From NCBI GenBank assembly GCA_016234555.1, contig JACRBJ010000069.1, positions 1 to 64,000 on the forward strand: a DNA stretch of 64,000 bases. The letters are read 5' to 3'. The stretch's first letter is position 1; each line of letters opens with the position of its first letter. Source of the stretch: Chloroflexota bacterium (GTDB lineage Bacteria; Chloroflexota; Anaerolineae; Anaerolineales; Villigracilaceae). The position numbers and the translations under genes were made by a program. Below are positions 17,011-26,029 of this stretch, piece after piece. The notes under the pieces were generated by a model. It was given only the letters and a program-made list of their open reading frames with translations. It ran no database searches and was not told the DNA's origin.

Positions 17011-18228
17011 ATGTCGATCATGGTTAAGACAAAAAACACATTCGATTCTGAAACATTGAAAAGTCTTCCGTTCTTTGCCACATTTTCCAACGGGCAGATG
17101 GAGGAGCTTGTTGAGTTGGCGCGGGTCGTTCCGGTTACAGCAAACCATGTCATCTTTCGCCAGGGACACCGCGCCGAGGCGATATACCTGATCCTGGCGG
17201 GCGGAGTTAAGATTGAAGGGGAGGATGATGCCGGTAACGTTTATTTGTATGGCGAAGTGGGGAAGGGGCATGTGGTGGGACAACTTTCGATCTTGCGTCG
17301 CGAACCCAGTCGTGTGACTGTAACCAGCATACGGGATACCGAGTTGATGGTCATCGACCGCGCGATGCTCCTTAGCCTGATGCGCAGCGCCGAACCCGAA
17401 CAGGTGCTGGATGTCTTCCTGACCCTTGACGGGCAAACGCACGCCGCCATCGAGCGCGGATATAGGGAAATGCTGTTACGGCAAATGTTGGATTTACAGA
17501 TGGAAGCTGAAAAGCAGCGGGCGCTGACTCAAATGGTGGCGGGTGTCGCACATGAGATCAACACCCCGTTGAGCGTGATCAACACGGCGGTGAACATCAT
17601 GGCGCGGGAACTTGCCTCCCCGGTGGAGGTGACCGTCCAGCGCGCGGCGGAAATTGCCGAATCGCTCGAGCTGATGCGTCTTAACGTGGAACGCGCCGAC
17701 CAGTTGGTGCGGAATTTCAAGCGGATTTCCATCAGCCAGTTGAAGGACGAAAGGGAACAGTTCGATATTGCCGAAGCCGTCGAAGATACGATTGGGCTGG
17801 TGCGGGTCAGCTTGAAGCGCAGCCAGGTCCATGTTAAGTTCCACAATAGGCTGACACCCGATCAGAAAAAGTGGATGGGTTATCGCGGTTTTCTCTCGCA
17901 GGTGATCATCAACCTGTTGACGAATGCGGAGCGATACGCATATCCCAAAGGGGTGGGCGGCGTTGTGGATGTGACGATCCGCCTCGAAGACAATGCGCAT
18001 TATTGTTTGAGCGTGAAGGATCACGGCAGGGGAATTGCAAAAGAGGACCAGACGCACATCTTCGATCCGCTCTTTACAACGGGAAAGAACTCCGGCGGCA
18101 CGGGGCTGGGGCTTGCGATTGTCCACAACCTGGTGACGAACGCCTTCAAAGGCGGGATCGAATTGAAATCGGAAGAGGGGAAAGGCTCGGAGTTTCTGAT
18201 TATCTTTCCAAGGGAAGTTTCAGAGTAG
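17011..18228 (+). CDS. Sensor histidine kinase with N-terminal cyclic-nucleotide-binding-like domain
   Basis: A soluble kinase with no membrane segment. Residues about 20-135 form a CRP-type sensory domain (FFATFSNGQMEELVELA, VIFRQGHRAEAIYLILAGGVKI, VGQLSILRREPSRVTVTS). A short coiled coil is followed by HisKA with MVAGVAHEINTPLSVI (phospho-acceptor His near 181), an N-box NLLTNAERYAYP, DHGRGI and GGTGLGLAIV ATP motifs. The cNMP pocket lacks an obvious full RxSAxxA signature (EPSRVTVTS), so it may not bind cAMP. No ribosome binding site decides between ATG 17011, ATG 17020 and GTG 16966. No cognate response regulator is adjacent. Confidence 0.8.
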   Translation: MSIMVKTKNTFDSETLKSLPFFATFSNGQMEELVELARVVPVTANHVIFRQGHRAEAIYLILAGGVKIEGEDDAGNVYLYGEVGKGHVVGQLSILRREPSRVTVTSIRDTELMVIDRAMLLSLMRSAEPEQVLDVFLTLDGQTHAAIERGYREMLLRQMLDLQMEAEKQRALTQMVAGVAHEINTPLSVINTAVNIMARELASPVEVTVQRAAEIAESLELMRLNVERADQLVRNFKRISISQLKDEREQFDIAEAVEDTIGLVRVSLKRSQVHVKFHNRLTPDQKKWMGYRGFLSQVIINLLTNAERYAYPKGVGGVVDVTIRLEDNAHYCLSVKDHGRGIAKEDQTHIFDPLFTTGKNSGGTGLGLAIVHNLVTNAFKGGIELKSEEGKGSEFLIIFPREVSE

Positions 18229-18239
18229 ATTTTTCAAAA

Positions 18240-18263
18240 CGTCCCGCTTACGGGGTATTTTTT
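18240..18263 (+). terminator. Probable terminator of the cNMP-kinase gene
   Basis: A short GC stem (CCCG/CGGG plus G-U pairs) with a CTTA loop is followed by TATTTTTT. Confidence 0.5.
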
Positions 18264-18289
18264 GATTCCAGACTGCTCGAATATCCTAC

Positions 18290-18318
18290 TTGACAGCCTT
18301 TGGTGACGAATAGATAAT
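18290..18318 (+). promoter_or_regulatory. Near-consensus sigma70 promoter of the ECF transporter operon
   Basis: TTGACA (18290-18295), a 17-bp spacer and GATAAT (18313-18318). The predicted start point is only about three bases before the ATG at 18328, so the message would be nearly leaderless, consistent with the absence of a Shine-Dalgarno. Confidence 0.65.
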
Positions 18319-18327
18319 ATCAGCGTT

Positions 18328-19950
18328 ATGGCATCCAATCCATTCCCACTTGTTGTTGATAATCTTTCCTTTCGTTATCGTGACCGCCAGGGGGCGGCAA
18401 TTCACAATCTTTCATTTACCGCCGATCCAGGCGAAGTGCTTTTGATCGCAGGCGCAAGCGGATGCGGCAAGACCACGCTGATCCGCTGTATTAATGGGTT
18501 GATTCCGCGTTCGTACAAAGGGGAAATAAGCGGAAAAGTTTCCGTTTTTGGCGAGGACGTCAGTGGCTGGAAGCTCTCCCAAATCTCACAAAAAATCGGG
18601 ACTGTGTTACAAGACCCTGAGCGACAAATCCTCGGCACGAAAGTGCTCAATGAAGTCGCATTTGGACTTGAAAACCTCGGCATGACGCGAAAAGAAATTT
18701 TTTCCCGCGTGGACGAAGCCCTCGACTTTTTGAAAATCTCCCATCTTCGCAACCGCGAGACCTTCAACCTTTCGGGAGGTGAAAAACAGAAGGTGGCGCT
18801 GGCAGGGATTCTTGCCATGCGTCCTTCGATTGTGCTTTTGGATGAGCCGCTTGCCAGTCTCGACCCCGCCTCTGCGCAGGATACGCTGGATGCGGTGCGT
18901 TTGCTGGCCGATCAGGGCTTGTCCATTTTGATGGTGGAGCATCGCGTGGAAGACGTGCTGCGGATCAAGCCCGAGCGCGTGATGTTCATGAGCGAAGGGG
19001 AAATCCGTTACCTTGGCGATGTGCCGGGGTTATCAAAGGTGGTGAACTATCGCGAGGTCAAACTTCCCGCAGAAGACATTGTCGAGCGCGCGAAGCAGGA
19101 CCCAGCTCCGGCGGAGATTCAAGTCCTTCCCGGAGTGACCAACCTGCAGGGTGGGAATGAAGCGTTGGTCAAGTTTGAAGATGTTGCCTTCGGCTATGAT
19201 GCGAGCGTCGAGGTTCTGCATGGGATCAATCTCCAGATCAATCGCGGAGATGTGATTGCGGTTTTGGGTCCAAACGGGGCGGGGAAGACTACTTTTGTAA
19301 AACATGCCATCGGTTTGTTGAAGCCGAAGTCTGGCAGGGTTTTTGTCGGCGGACGCGATACGCACGAGGCGAGCGTCGCCGAGATTGCGAGCATGTTGGG
19401 ATACGTGTTCCAAAGTCCCAGTCACATGCTGTTTGCACCGACGGTTCGCGACGAACTGGCGTTCGGTCCGACCAACATGAGGCATTCAAAGGAGCAGATA
19501 GAACAGGAGGTGAAAGAGGCGCTAAAGATTGTAAATCTTTCAGAGAAGGAAAATGACCCGCCGCTGGCGCTTTCATTTGGCCAGCAGAAGCGTGTGAGCA
19601 TCGCGGCAATTCTTGCCATGCGTTCCCGCATCCTTGTGATGGATGAACCGACCGCCGGACAGGATTACCAGAATTACATGAACTTCATGGATTCGATCTT
19701 GCAAATGCCCGCCTTCGAAGCCATCCTTTTCATCACGCATGATGTTGACCTTGCGACGATTTACGCCAACCGTGTGTTGATGATTTCGGGCGGCAATCTT
19801 GTCGCGGACGGCAAGCCGCAGGAGGTGCTCCGCGATTTCGACCGACTCAAAGCCAACCGCATCATCCCGACCTCTTTGCTGGCTCTCAACTTCAAGCGGC
19901 TCGACAAGACCGGGCGCTTCATGAGAGCCGAAGCGTTGGCGCATGTGTAG
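18328..19950 (+). CDS. ECF transporter ATPase, fused EcfA1-EcfA2
   Basis: A 540-residue fusion of two energy-coupling-factor ABC domains. First domain: Walker A GASGCGKTT (about 44-52), signature LSGGEKQKVALAG, Walker B IVLLDEPLASLDP. Second domain, from about 280: Walker A GPNGAGKTT, signature LSFGQQKRVSIAAI (LSFGQ instead of LSGGQ), Walker B ILVMDEPTAGQD and the switch ITHD. It powers vitamin or metal uptake with the S and T subunits encoded downstream. Fused ATPases occur in other ECF systems such as YkoD, but sequence alone does not give the substrate. No riboswitch was recognised upstream. Confidence 0.92.
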   Translation: MASNPFPLVVDNLSFRYRDRQGAAIHNLSFTADPGEVLLIAGASGCGKTTLIRCINGLIPRSYKGEISGKVSVFGEDVSGWKLSQISQKIGTVLQDPERQILGTKVLNEVAFGLENLGMTRKEIFSRVDEALDFLKISHLRNRETFNLSGGEKQKVALAGILAMRPSIVLLDEPLASLDPASAQDTLDAVRLLADQGLSILMVEHRVEDVLRIKPERVMFMSEGEIRYLGDVPGLSKVVNYREVKLPAEDIVERAKQDPAPAEIQVLPGVTNLQGGNEALVKFEDVAFGYDASVEVLHGINLQINRGDVIAVLGPNGAGKTTFVKHAIGLLKPKSGRVFVGGRDTHEASVAEIASMLGYVFQSPSHMLFAPTVRDELAFGPTNMRHSKEQIEQEVKEALKIVNLSEKENDPPLALSFGQQKRVSIAAILAMRSRILVMDEPTAGQDYQNYMNFMDSILQMPAFEAILFITHDVDLATIYANRVLMISGGNLVADGKPQEVLRDFDRLKANRIIPTSLLALNFKRLDKTGRFMRAEALAHV

Positions 19951-20036
19951 AACTTTGGAGTGAAACGGCAAGTTATTTCACCAGTGACAGCAAGCTGTCG
20001 CACTTCAGAAGAAAAATCAAAGAAGGAGAATGTAAG

Positions 20037-20990
20037 ATGGATAAAAAATTCACCAGTGTCTTAATTTCATTAGTTGTCATCCTTGCCCTCTTTGCCGTCG
20101 TCATGTTTGTGCTTGGAGCAGGGGAACCCGCCGAAGGCGCTTTGTTCAACTTCTCGGTGGACCAAGCCAGTGTCGTTTCCCGCTTCGTGTTTGTAGTGAT
20201 TGGCATTGCCATTGCTTTCGCTGTGTACTTCGCAACCAAGTCGAACAAAGCCTGGGAAGTCGGCACGCGCGAAGTGGTGTGGATGGGCATCGGCGCTGCG
20301 TTGTACGCCATTTTCTCGTACGTGTTCAATGGAACGGTATTCGTCGTGCCTTCGTTGAGCCAGGTTTCGCTCCGACCCGCAATTGCCATTCCCATGTTCT
20401 TCGGCTATGCTTTTGGACCTGTTGTCGGCTTTTTCACCGGCGCGGTGGGCAACATGTTCGGCGATGCGTTCACTGGTTTTGGTCTCTCCCCGCAGTGGAG
20501 TATTGGTAACGGCCTGGTCGGTTTTGTCTCCGGCATGTGGATGCTGTTCTCCGACAAGAAGAAGAGCATGGACACCGTGTTGTATGTCAGCGGTGCGCTG
20601 GCTCTTTTAACCGCTGTGTTGTTCTTCCTCAACCGCGGTGAAGCCAATATGCTGTTCTACGATGTGGACAACGGCATCTTTGGTGACCAGCAGATTTCGA
20701 TCTTCGCGGGTCTGGCAATCGTCATCGGTTTTGTGCTGGTCGTTGGCGCGCGCTATCTCTTCAGGAATAACGAGGAAGTGGCGACCGCAGTCACCTGGGG
20801 CATGTTGGGCAATATCGTCGGCCTGCTCTTTGCCGCGTTGTCAGACATTGTCATTAACGGCTTCAGCCTTGCGGCCGCCATCGTGGGTGAGTTCCTCCCC
20901 GCCGCCGGTCCCAACCTGATCTTTGCCGCCATTCTCGTGCCAATGCTGGTTGTCGCGTACGCATCCACCCGCAGACAGTCGGGCAGATAG
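20037..20990 (+). CDS. ECF transporter substrate-binding (S) component, substrate unknown
   Basis: A 317-residue polytopic protein, longer than typical S components (about 170-220). Two N-terminal helices with an acidic loop (7-28 and 45-62) precede the core ECF fold (about 78-185: REVVWMGIGAALYAIFSYVF, RPAIAIPMFFGYAFGPVVGFFTGAVGNMFGD). A region from about 185 to 317 carries three to four further helices. AAGGAGAATGTAAG precedes the ATG. Its place between the ATPase and T genes fixes its role; thiamine precursors, tryptophan or cobalt cannot be distinguished from the sequence. Confidence 0.82.
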   Translation: MDKKFTSVLISLVVILALFAVVMFVLGAGEPAEGALFNFSVDQASVVSRFVFVVIGIAIAFAVYFATKSNKAWEVGTREVVWMGIGAALYAIFSYVFNGTVFVVPSLSQVSLRPAIAIPMFFGYAFGPVVGFFTGAVGNMFGDAFTGFGLSPQWSIGNGLVGFVSGMWMLFSDKKKSMDTVLYVSGALALLTAVLFFLNRGEANMLFYDVDNGIFGDQQISIFAGLAIVIGFVLVVGARYLFRNNEEVATAVTWGMLGNIVGLLFAALSDIVINGFSLAAAIVGEFLPAAGPNLIFAAILVPMLVVAYASTRRQSGR

Positions 20991-20993
20991 TTG

Positions 20994-21049
20994 TCAGTAA
21001 ACAGTAATCAGTGACCAAGTCTGGTCACTGATTACTGGTCACTGATTAC
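20994..21049. repeat. CAGTNNN heptamer repeat with perfect hairpin between S and T genes
   Basis: Units CAGTAAA, CAGTAAT, CAGTGAC precede a perfect 16-bp inverted repeat (21002-21017 with 21022-21037, loop AGTC) and a further GTCACTGATTAC word. It occupies nearly all of the S-T gap and could stabilise the upstream message or attenuate the T gene. Confidence 0.7.
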
Positions 21050-21063
21050 CTGGGTTTCCACTT

Positions 21064-21936
21064 ATGTTAGTCGCCTGGCGTTATAGAAAACGTGAAAACT
21101 CCTTCATTCAGTCCTTTGACCCGCGCGCGTGGGTGATTTTCTATGCGTGCTATCTATTCGCCACGCTCTCGTCCTGGGATGTCCGTGTGTTGCTGCCGTT
21201 TTTCATTATTGCATTTTTTGTTTTGTTTACCTCGGGGGTGAAATGGCAGGAGATGCGCCGCGCATTTCTTTTCATTATCGGTTTTGTTTTCTTTTTTGCC
21301 ATCCTCACGTTTTTAACCGGGCGCGGCGGGGCAGAGCATTATCAGCAGGAACACCTCATCCGCGAATTTAGAGCCTCGTTCTCAATCCTGGGATGGACAC
21401 CTGCTTTGAAGGTGACGGTGGAACGCGCCTTTTTTGCGGTTGCCCAGTTGGTGCGTGTATCCAGTGTGGCGGTGATGACGATTTTGATTCCCTACTCGCT
21501 CAACCCCGCCTTGTACGGAATCACCTTTAAGGGTGTGGGGCTTCCCGACAAATTCGCCTATGCCATGGATTTGACCATGCGCTTCATTCCAACCTTTGGT
21601 CGTGACTTCCAATTGACGATGGATGCCCAGCGAGCACGCGGCTACGAACTGGAAAAGATCAGCGGAGGAATCATTCAGCAGGTGAGGAAACTGGGTCCCA
21701 TTTTCGTCCCCGTTACCATCCATGCGATCATCTCCAGCGAGGACATCATCGACGCGATGGATTTACGCGCCTTTGGCGTTGGTCCGCGCACCTGGCTGGA
21801 TGTGCTGACCTACCAGATGCGGGACCGAATCCTGATTGTTGTCGGGGTTTTGATTCTGGTCGGCGCGATTATGATTGGTTTGATGGGCTACGGTGCGTTC
21901 TGGGTGCCTGAAACTTTGATCCAGATGTTTTCGTAA
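21064..21936 (+). CDS. ECF transporter transmembrane (T) component
   Basis: A 290-residue EcfT-like protein. N-terminal RKRENSFIQSFDPRAWVIFYACYLF is followed by four to five membrane helices and a coupling region with the two alanine-arginine-glycine-type signatures of T components (AQRARGYELE near 180, IDAMDLRAFGVGPRTW near 222), which contact the ATPases. Last gene of the ECF operon; a strong terminator follows. No good ribosome binding site is visible, since the upstream DNA is repeat-derived. Confidence 0.88.
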   Translation: MLVAWRYRKRENSFIQSFDPRAWVIFYACYLFATLSSWDVRVLLPFFIIAFFVLFTSGVKWQEMRRAFLFIIGFVFFFAILTFLTGRGGAEHYQQEHLIREFRASFSILGWTPALKVTVERAFFAVAQLVRVSSVAVMTILIPYSLNPALYGITFKGVGLPDKFAYAMDLTMRFIPTFGRDFQLTMDAQRARGYELEKISGGIIQQVRKLGPIFVPVTIHAIISSEDIIDAMDLRAFGVGPRTWLDVLTYQMRDRILIVVGVLILVGAIMIGLMGYGAFWVPETLIQMFS

Positions 21937-21959
21937 TCGACCTTCAGTCGAAAACAGAA

Positions 21960-21990
21960 ACCGCCGCAAAAAGCGGCGGTCTTTGTTATA
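21960..21990. terminator. Terminator after the ECF operon
   Basis: Arms ACCGCCGC and GCGGCGGT (21960-21967 with 21973-21980) with an AAAAA loop, then CTTTGTT. It probably also serves the converging DUF1684 gene. Confidence 0.75.
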
Positions 21991-22001
21991 TCCCAAAAAG
22001 T

Positions 22002-22838
22002 TTATCTCAGCGGCGCTGTATGTCGCCTTGCGTATTTTTCCCCGGCAGTCACCGAAAAATCCAGATGGTTTTGTTCGGGGGCGAAGACGCAGGTTGCAAA
22101 GTTGGTAAAAGCACAGGGTGGGGAATAAGCCCTGTTGAAGTCGATGAAAAACTTCCCATCCTCCTCTTCGACGACCAGATAGCGTCCGGTTGGGTAGGTT
22201 TCATCCCTGCTGGTCGGGTCCCAAAAGCGGAGGAAAAGGCTGCCATCATCCTCCTTGTTGACATCGAGCTGGTAGGACTTTCCGTTGAATTCGAACGAGA
22301 GATAACCTTCCACGGGGAATTCCGATTTCTCGCCTGATATTCCCGGAAAGAACACCTTCCTGGGAATATCATATGGTGTATAGGCGGTGGGAATACGGAA
22401 ACTTTCGTCGATGTCGAACCAGGTACGGGCGGGGAAGGTCTGTCTCTCTTCACGTTGGTTATCCCACACCCTGACGCCGAACCTGTGTCCGCGCTCGATG
22501 ACGACAAAACGGACATCCTCCAGCGTGACGAAGCCTGGTTTTTCGGAGATGTCGGTTTGCAGGACGGCGTAGTCGACAAGCTCGTCGTTGACTGCGATTT
22601 TTTCCTCTGCGAATGTCCGCAGGGAAACGATCCTGCCGTTGAATTCCAGATACCCAATGCTGGCAGGCAGGCGTTCGGGCAATTGGACCTCGCATTTTGG
22701 GTCGGAACCAAATTGGTTCTTTCCAAGTTTCAGCCAGAACAAGCCATCAAGCGCCAGCCATCCGTTTTCCTTGCGAATCCTGGCATTGCATTCAGCGCGC
22801 CAGTCGTCAATTGCCTTTCGGTATATTTTGTCTGTCAT
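22002..22838 (-). CDS. DUF1684 family protein
   Basis: A 278-residue soluble protein of the DUF1684 family: WRAECNARIRKENGWLALDGLFWLKLGKNQFGS at the start, GRRFG-like RGHRFGVRVWDNQREERQTF, YPTGRYLVVEE, and C-terminal FNRAYSPPCAFTNFATCVFAPEQNHLDFSVTAGEKYA. The two cysteines and the PPCAFT motif are typical of the family; no enzymatic role is established. I favour the ATG at 22838: TATAAT lies seven bases upstream of it (22846-22851 on the plus strand), implying a leaderless transcript. The alternative start at 22859 precedes that box. Confidence 0.8.
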   Translation of the reverse strand: MTDKIYRKAIDDWRAECNARIRKENGWLALDGLFWLKLGKNQFGSDPKCEVQLPERLPASIGYLEFNGRIVSLRTFAEEKIAVNDELVDYAVLQTDISEKPGFVTLEDVRFVVIERGHRFGVRVWDNQREERQTFPARTWFDIDESFRIPTAYTPYDIPRKVFFPGISGEKSEFPVEGYLSFEFNGKSYQLDVNKEDDGSLFLRFWDPTSRDETYPTGRYLVVEEEDGKFFIDFNRAYSPPCAFTNFATCVFAPEQNHLDFSVTAGEKYARRHTAPLR

Positions 22839-22873
22839 GTGAAATATTATACCTGACATGAGAACTGAAAGTT

Positions 22874-22906
22874 TAAAAAAACAGACCTGCTTTCAGGCAG
22901 GTCTGT
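22874..22906 (-). terminator. Terminator of the DUF4337-like membrane gene
   Basis: A 10-bp perfect inverted repeat, ACAGACCTGC (22881-22890) and GCAGGTCTGT (22897-22906), followed on the minus strand by a T-run. It separates the minus-strand gene at 22925-23521 from DUF1684. Confidence 0.8.
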
Positions 22907-22924
22907 GAAATGGATTTGAGTTGG

Positions 22925-23521
22925 TTATCCAGCAATTGTGGGAACCATGGCGAGATAAGTGACAATTCCCACCACAAGCATGATGAGACCGAAAAGGGAG
23001 AAGAGCAGCCTCAAGTTGCTTTCTGCTCCAAGCAGGGATGACCAGGCCGCGAAGGCGAGGCCGAGCGCCATCATCATCATGACGAGTTGGAGGTTATCTC
23101 CTTTTTCATCGTATTGGGAGGCAAGGTCAAAGCTTGCATCGGAGTCATCCCAATAGACATATGCTTCCGCGTACATGTCGCTATAATACTGGTCATCCCA
23201 CACGCCTTCAGGGTCGCGCTCAACAGCCGCCTGAAGCGCTTCCGAGAAATTCGTCTGGTAGTATTCTCCGATATCAGGGCGTTCATCCACGTTCAGATAC
23301 CAGTTATCGAAGTAGTTGTAGTCCTGTGTGATGTCCTGGTTGGCGCGCAGGTATTCGGCGTTGCCGTCGTTGAGATTCTTCATGCCTTTGATCTCAAATT
23401 CATTCTGCTTCGAATCTGCCATGGCGCCCTCGTAACTGGCAAGGGCGGTGAACACGCTCAACAGCGCAATCAGGGTGCCCAGGAATACCTCATTAGCCAA
23501 AAAACCAAAGAACTTTTTCAT
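22925..23521 (-). CDS. Small membrane protein with one N-terminal and two C-terminal helices
   Basis: 198 residues. A membrane segment at about 12-32 (EVFLGTLIALLSVFTALASYEGA), an acidic, tyrosine-rich soluble middle (about 35-140, with repeated YFDNWYLN and YYSDMYAEAYVYWDDSD-like stretches), and two C-terminal helices (about 147-165 and 172-193). The pattern resembles DUF4337-type proteins, but I cannot assign it firmly. GAGGAGAAAAAA precedes the ATG. Function unknown. Confidence 0.75.
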   Translation of the reverse strand: MKKFFGFLANEVFLGTLIALLSVFTALASYEGAMADSKQNEFEIKGMKNLNDGNAEYLRANQDITQDYNYFDNWYLNVDERPDIGEYYQTNFSEALQAAVERDPEGVWDDQYYSDMYAEAYVYWDDSDASFDLASQYDEKGDNLQLVMMMMALGLAFAAWSSLLGAESNLRLLFSLFGLIMLVVGIVTYLAMVPTIAG

Positions 23522-23641
23522 TTTTTTCTCCTCGTTATGGTATATAAAGTCAGTGACAAAGGTAATTATATTGCAGGAACTCGTAATTGCGTATTTGCAT
23601 TTTTGTTATAAAATCAGGGGAAACCACTCAAGGAGAGTCGC

Positions 23642-24196
23642 ATGGGACTGAAACCCGACCACTGGATTCGCAGAATGGCGCATGAACATAAAATGATCGA
23701 ACCCTTTGTAGAGAATCAGGTTCGGGAAGGGGTGATTTCGTACGGCGTGTCGTCTTACGGGTATGACGTGCGTGTGGCGAACGAGTTCAAGATTTTTACC
23801 AACGTCTTTTCCGCGGTTGTCGATCCGAAGCATTTCGATACCAAGTCGATGGTGGATTTCGTGGGCGACGTCTGTGTCGTCCCGCCGAATTCCTTCGCCC
23901 TGGCGCGGACGGTTGAGTACTTCCGCATCCCGCGCAACGTACTGACGGTTTGTCTTGGAAAATCCACCTATGCCCGCTGTGGGATCATCGTCAACGTCAC
24001 GCCCTTCGAGCCTGAATGGGAGGGGTTCGTGACGCTCGAAATCTCGAATACCACGCCCCTGCCCGCCAAAATTTATGCCAACGAGGGACTGGCTCAGGTT
24101 TTGTTCTTTGAAGCGGATGAAGCCTGTGATATTTCCTATGCCGACAAAAAGGGTAAATATCAAAAACAGCAGTCCATTGTTCTTCCGAAACTGTAG
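23642..24196 (+). CDS. dcd: dCTP deaminase
   Basis: A 184-residue trimeric dUTPase-fold enzyme converting dCTP to dUTP for dTMP synthesis. ISYGVSSYGYDVRVANEF, the GKSTYARCGIIVN segment with the nucleotide-binding serine and arginine, TPFEPEWEGFVTLEISN with the catalytic glutamate, and the C-terminal KYQKQQSIVLPKL are present. AAGGAGAGTCGC lies before the ATG. It is isolated from other nucleotide genes. Confidence 0.93.
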   Translation: MGLKPDHWIRRMAHEHKMIEPFVENQVREGVISYGVSSYGYDVRVANEFKIFTNVFSAVVDPKHFDTKSMVDFVGDVCVVPPNSFALARTVEYFRIPRNVLTVCLGKSTYARCGIIVNVTPFEPEWEGFVTLEISNTTPLPAKIYANEGLAQVLFFEADEACDISYADKKGKYQKQQSIVLPKL

Positions 24197-24238
24197 TTCT
24201 TGGGCGACGACCTTTTATTCGTAGTCAAGGAGTTTTAG

Positions 24239-25510
24239 ATGCCACCAATTTATGATGCACAATCCATCCAGGCGCAGGTCATGGATATGGATAAGATGTT
24301 GCTGCGGGTAATGACGCACGTCACCCGCATGGCTGGCGGACAGACATCCCAGATCCTTCGGGACCTTACGCAGATTTCGAGCACGATCAACAACCTGAAG
24401 CATGGCGTCACCGGCTACGTCGAAGCCCAGCAAAGACAGGTCGGGGCGCTCGTCGGCGTAGGGAGCGTGATCAACTCCTCGATGGGATTGAAACTGGTGC
24501 TGGAAAAAGTGATGGACACCCTGATTGCCCTCATGAATGCGGAGCGCGGGTTTTTGATGTTGAAGGAGCCAGACGGCGAGCTAAAGGTGCGCATCGCGCG
24601 GGGAATCGACAACGTCAACCTGAACGAGGAGGTTTTTTCCATCAGCAAGACGATTGTGCGGCGTGTGGCTGAATCAGGCGAGGCGGTGCTGACCACGAAC
24701 GCGCAGGAGGACCCGCGATTCGGCGAACAGTTCAGCGTGGCGGTGTATCACCTGCTTTCGATTTTATGTGCGCCGCTCAAGATCAAGGACGACCTGATCG
24801 GTGTGATTTACGTGGACAACCGCGCCCACACAGGAATATTCAGTAATGACGATCTCGGCATCATTTCGGCTTTTGCCAACCAGGCGGCGGTTGCCATTGA
24901 CAACGCCCGTCTCTTCGATGATTTGCAGGAGAGCAACGCCGAGTTGGAGATCGCGTACCAGGCGACGCTCGAAGGCTGGGTGCGTGCCCTCGACCTGCGC
25001 GACAAGGAGACGGAGGGACACACGCAAAGGGTTACGACGTTGACCCAGCGTCTGGCGCGGACGATGGGGGTGGACGATGAAAACCTGGTGCATATCACGC
25101 GCGGCGCCCTCCTGCACGACATTGGCAAAATGGCGATCCCGGATAGCATCCTGCTCAAGCCCAGCGGGCTGACAGATGAGGAGCGCGCGCTGATTCAACG
25201 ACATCCAATCTATGCCTACGAGATGCTAAGCCCGATCAAGTTTTTGATCCCTGCGCTCGACATCCCGTACTGTCACCACGAGAAATGGGATGGCTCAGGC
25301 TATCCACGCGGATTGAAAGGGGAGACCATCCCCTTTGCGGCGCGGATATTCTCCATAGTTGACGTTTGGGATGCGCTAATCTACGACCGCCCGTATCGCA
25401 AGGGTCTCGCCCCGTCGGATGTAAAGAGGATGATCACCGAAAAATCAGGCAGTCACTTCGACCCACGTGTGGTGGAATCCTTCTTTGCGCTGGATAATTT
25501 GCTGGTGTAA
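24239..25510 (+). CDS. GAF domain/HD-GYP phosphodiesterase-like protein
   Basis: 423 residues. An N-terminal helical region (MLLRVMTHVTRMAGGQ), a GAF sensory domain at about 70-220 (NAERGFLMLKEPDGELKVRIARG, SILCAPLKIKDDLIGVIYVDNR), a coiled-coil linker and a C-terminal HD-GYP domain. The latter has HTQRVTTLTQRLA, HDIGKMAIPDSIL, HPIYAYEML, HHEKWDGSGYPRGLKGETIP and DVWDAL. HD-GYP proteins hydrolyse cyclic di-GMP; the metal-binding HD and GYP residues are intact, so activity is plausible. The N-terminal half lacks membrane segments, so it senses a cytoplasmic signal. Confidence 0.9.
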   Translation: MPPIYDAQSIQAQVMDMDKMLLRVMTHVTRMAGGQTSQILRDLTQISSTINNLKHGVTGYVEAQQRQVGALVGVGSVINSSMGLKLVLEKVMDTLIALMNAERGFLMLKEPDGELKVRIARGIDNVNLNEEVFSISKTIVRRVAESGEAVLTTNAQEDPRFGEQFSVAVYHLLSILCAPLKIKDDLIGVIYVDNRAHTGIFSNDDLGIISAFANQAAVAIDNARLFDDLQESNAELEIAYQATLEGWVRALDLRDKETEGHTQRVTTLTQRLARTMGVDDENLVHITRGALLHDIGKMAIPDSILLKPSGLTDEERALIQRHPIYAYEMLSPIKFLIPALDIPYCHHEKWDGSGYPRGLKGETIPFAARIFSIVDVWDALIYDRPYRKGLAPSDVKRMITEKSGSHFDPRVVESFFALDNLLV

Positions 25511-25580
25511 CTGAGCCCCACATGGAGCTTTGCAGGATGGCGCGAATCGAACTGCATGTGTTGAAATAAAAGGATAGGGT

Positions 25581-25964
25581 ATGGACAAAAATATTGCGAC
25601 CAAAATTCTGTTGGTAGCAGTGATATTGGTTCTTGCTGTTCAGACATGTCGCTTGGATTTTTCTGAAACAGGAGATCCCGCGTGGTTCTTGTTGATGACC
25701 GTGTTGTTGAGCGTTAATTTTATTAAACAGGCAAAGAAGGCATGGAAAGGGGAAACGATAGCTTGGAACTATTTTACGCTGCTCGATAAGGTGACTTTTG
25801 CAGTTTGCATGGCGGCGCTATTGATATTTATGCTTTACCCAATCAAGGAGGAGATGGGAATGGGCACGATTTTGTTTTCTTCCATGGTTGGCATTTCTTT
25901 ATCGGTGTTTGTTGCCAACAAATTCGGGAGCGAGGCCTTGCAATGGTTTATGTGGCATGACTAA
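25581..25964 (+). CDS. Small four-helix membrane protein, unknown
   Basis: 127 residues with four predicted membrane helices (about 8-24, 35-50, 72-90 and 96-112) and short charged loops. An AGG-rich leader (AAAGGATAGGGT) precedes the ATG. I do not recognise the family. It lies at the left edge of the accessory island, on the opposite strand to the island genes. Confidence 0.65.
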   Translation: MDKNIATKILLVAVILVLAVQTCRLDFSETGDPAWFLLMTVLLSVNFIKQAKKAWKGETIAWNYFTLLDKVTFAVCMAALLIFMLYPIKEEMGMGTILFSSMVGISLSVFVANKFGSEALQWFMWHD

Positions 25965-26029
25965 AAACTGTACGCAAGGTTTTAGCAATTAGCTTGTGCC
26001 AGTGGACATGGTCCCCGACGCTCCCTGGC

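Noticed and set aside
18229..18327. Riboswitch upstream of the ECF operon
   Set aside because: The predicted transcription start leaves almost no leader, and no conserved riboswitch core is visible.
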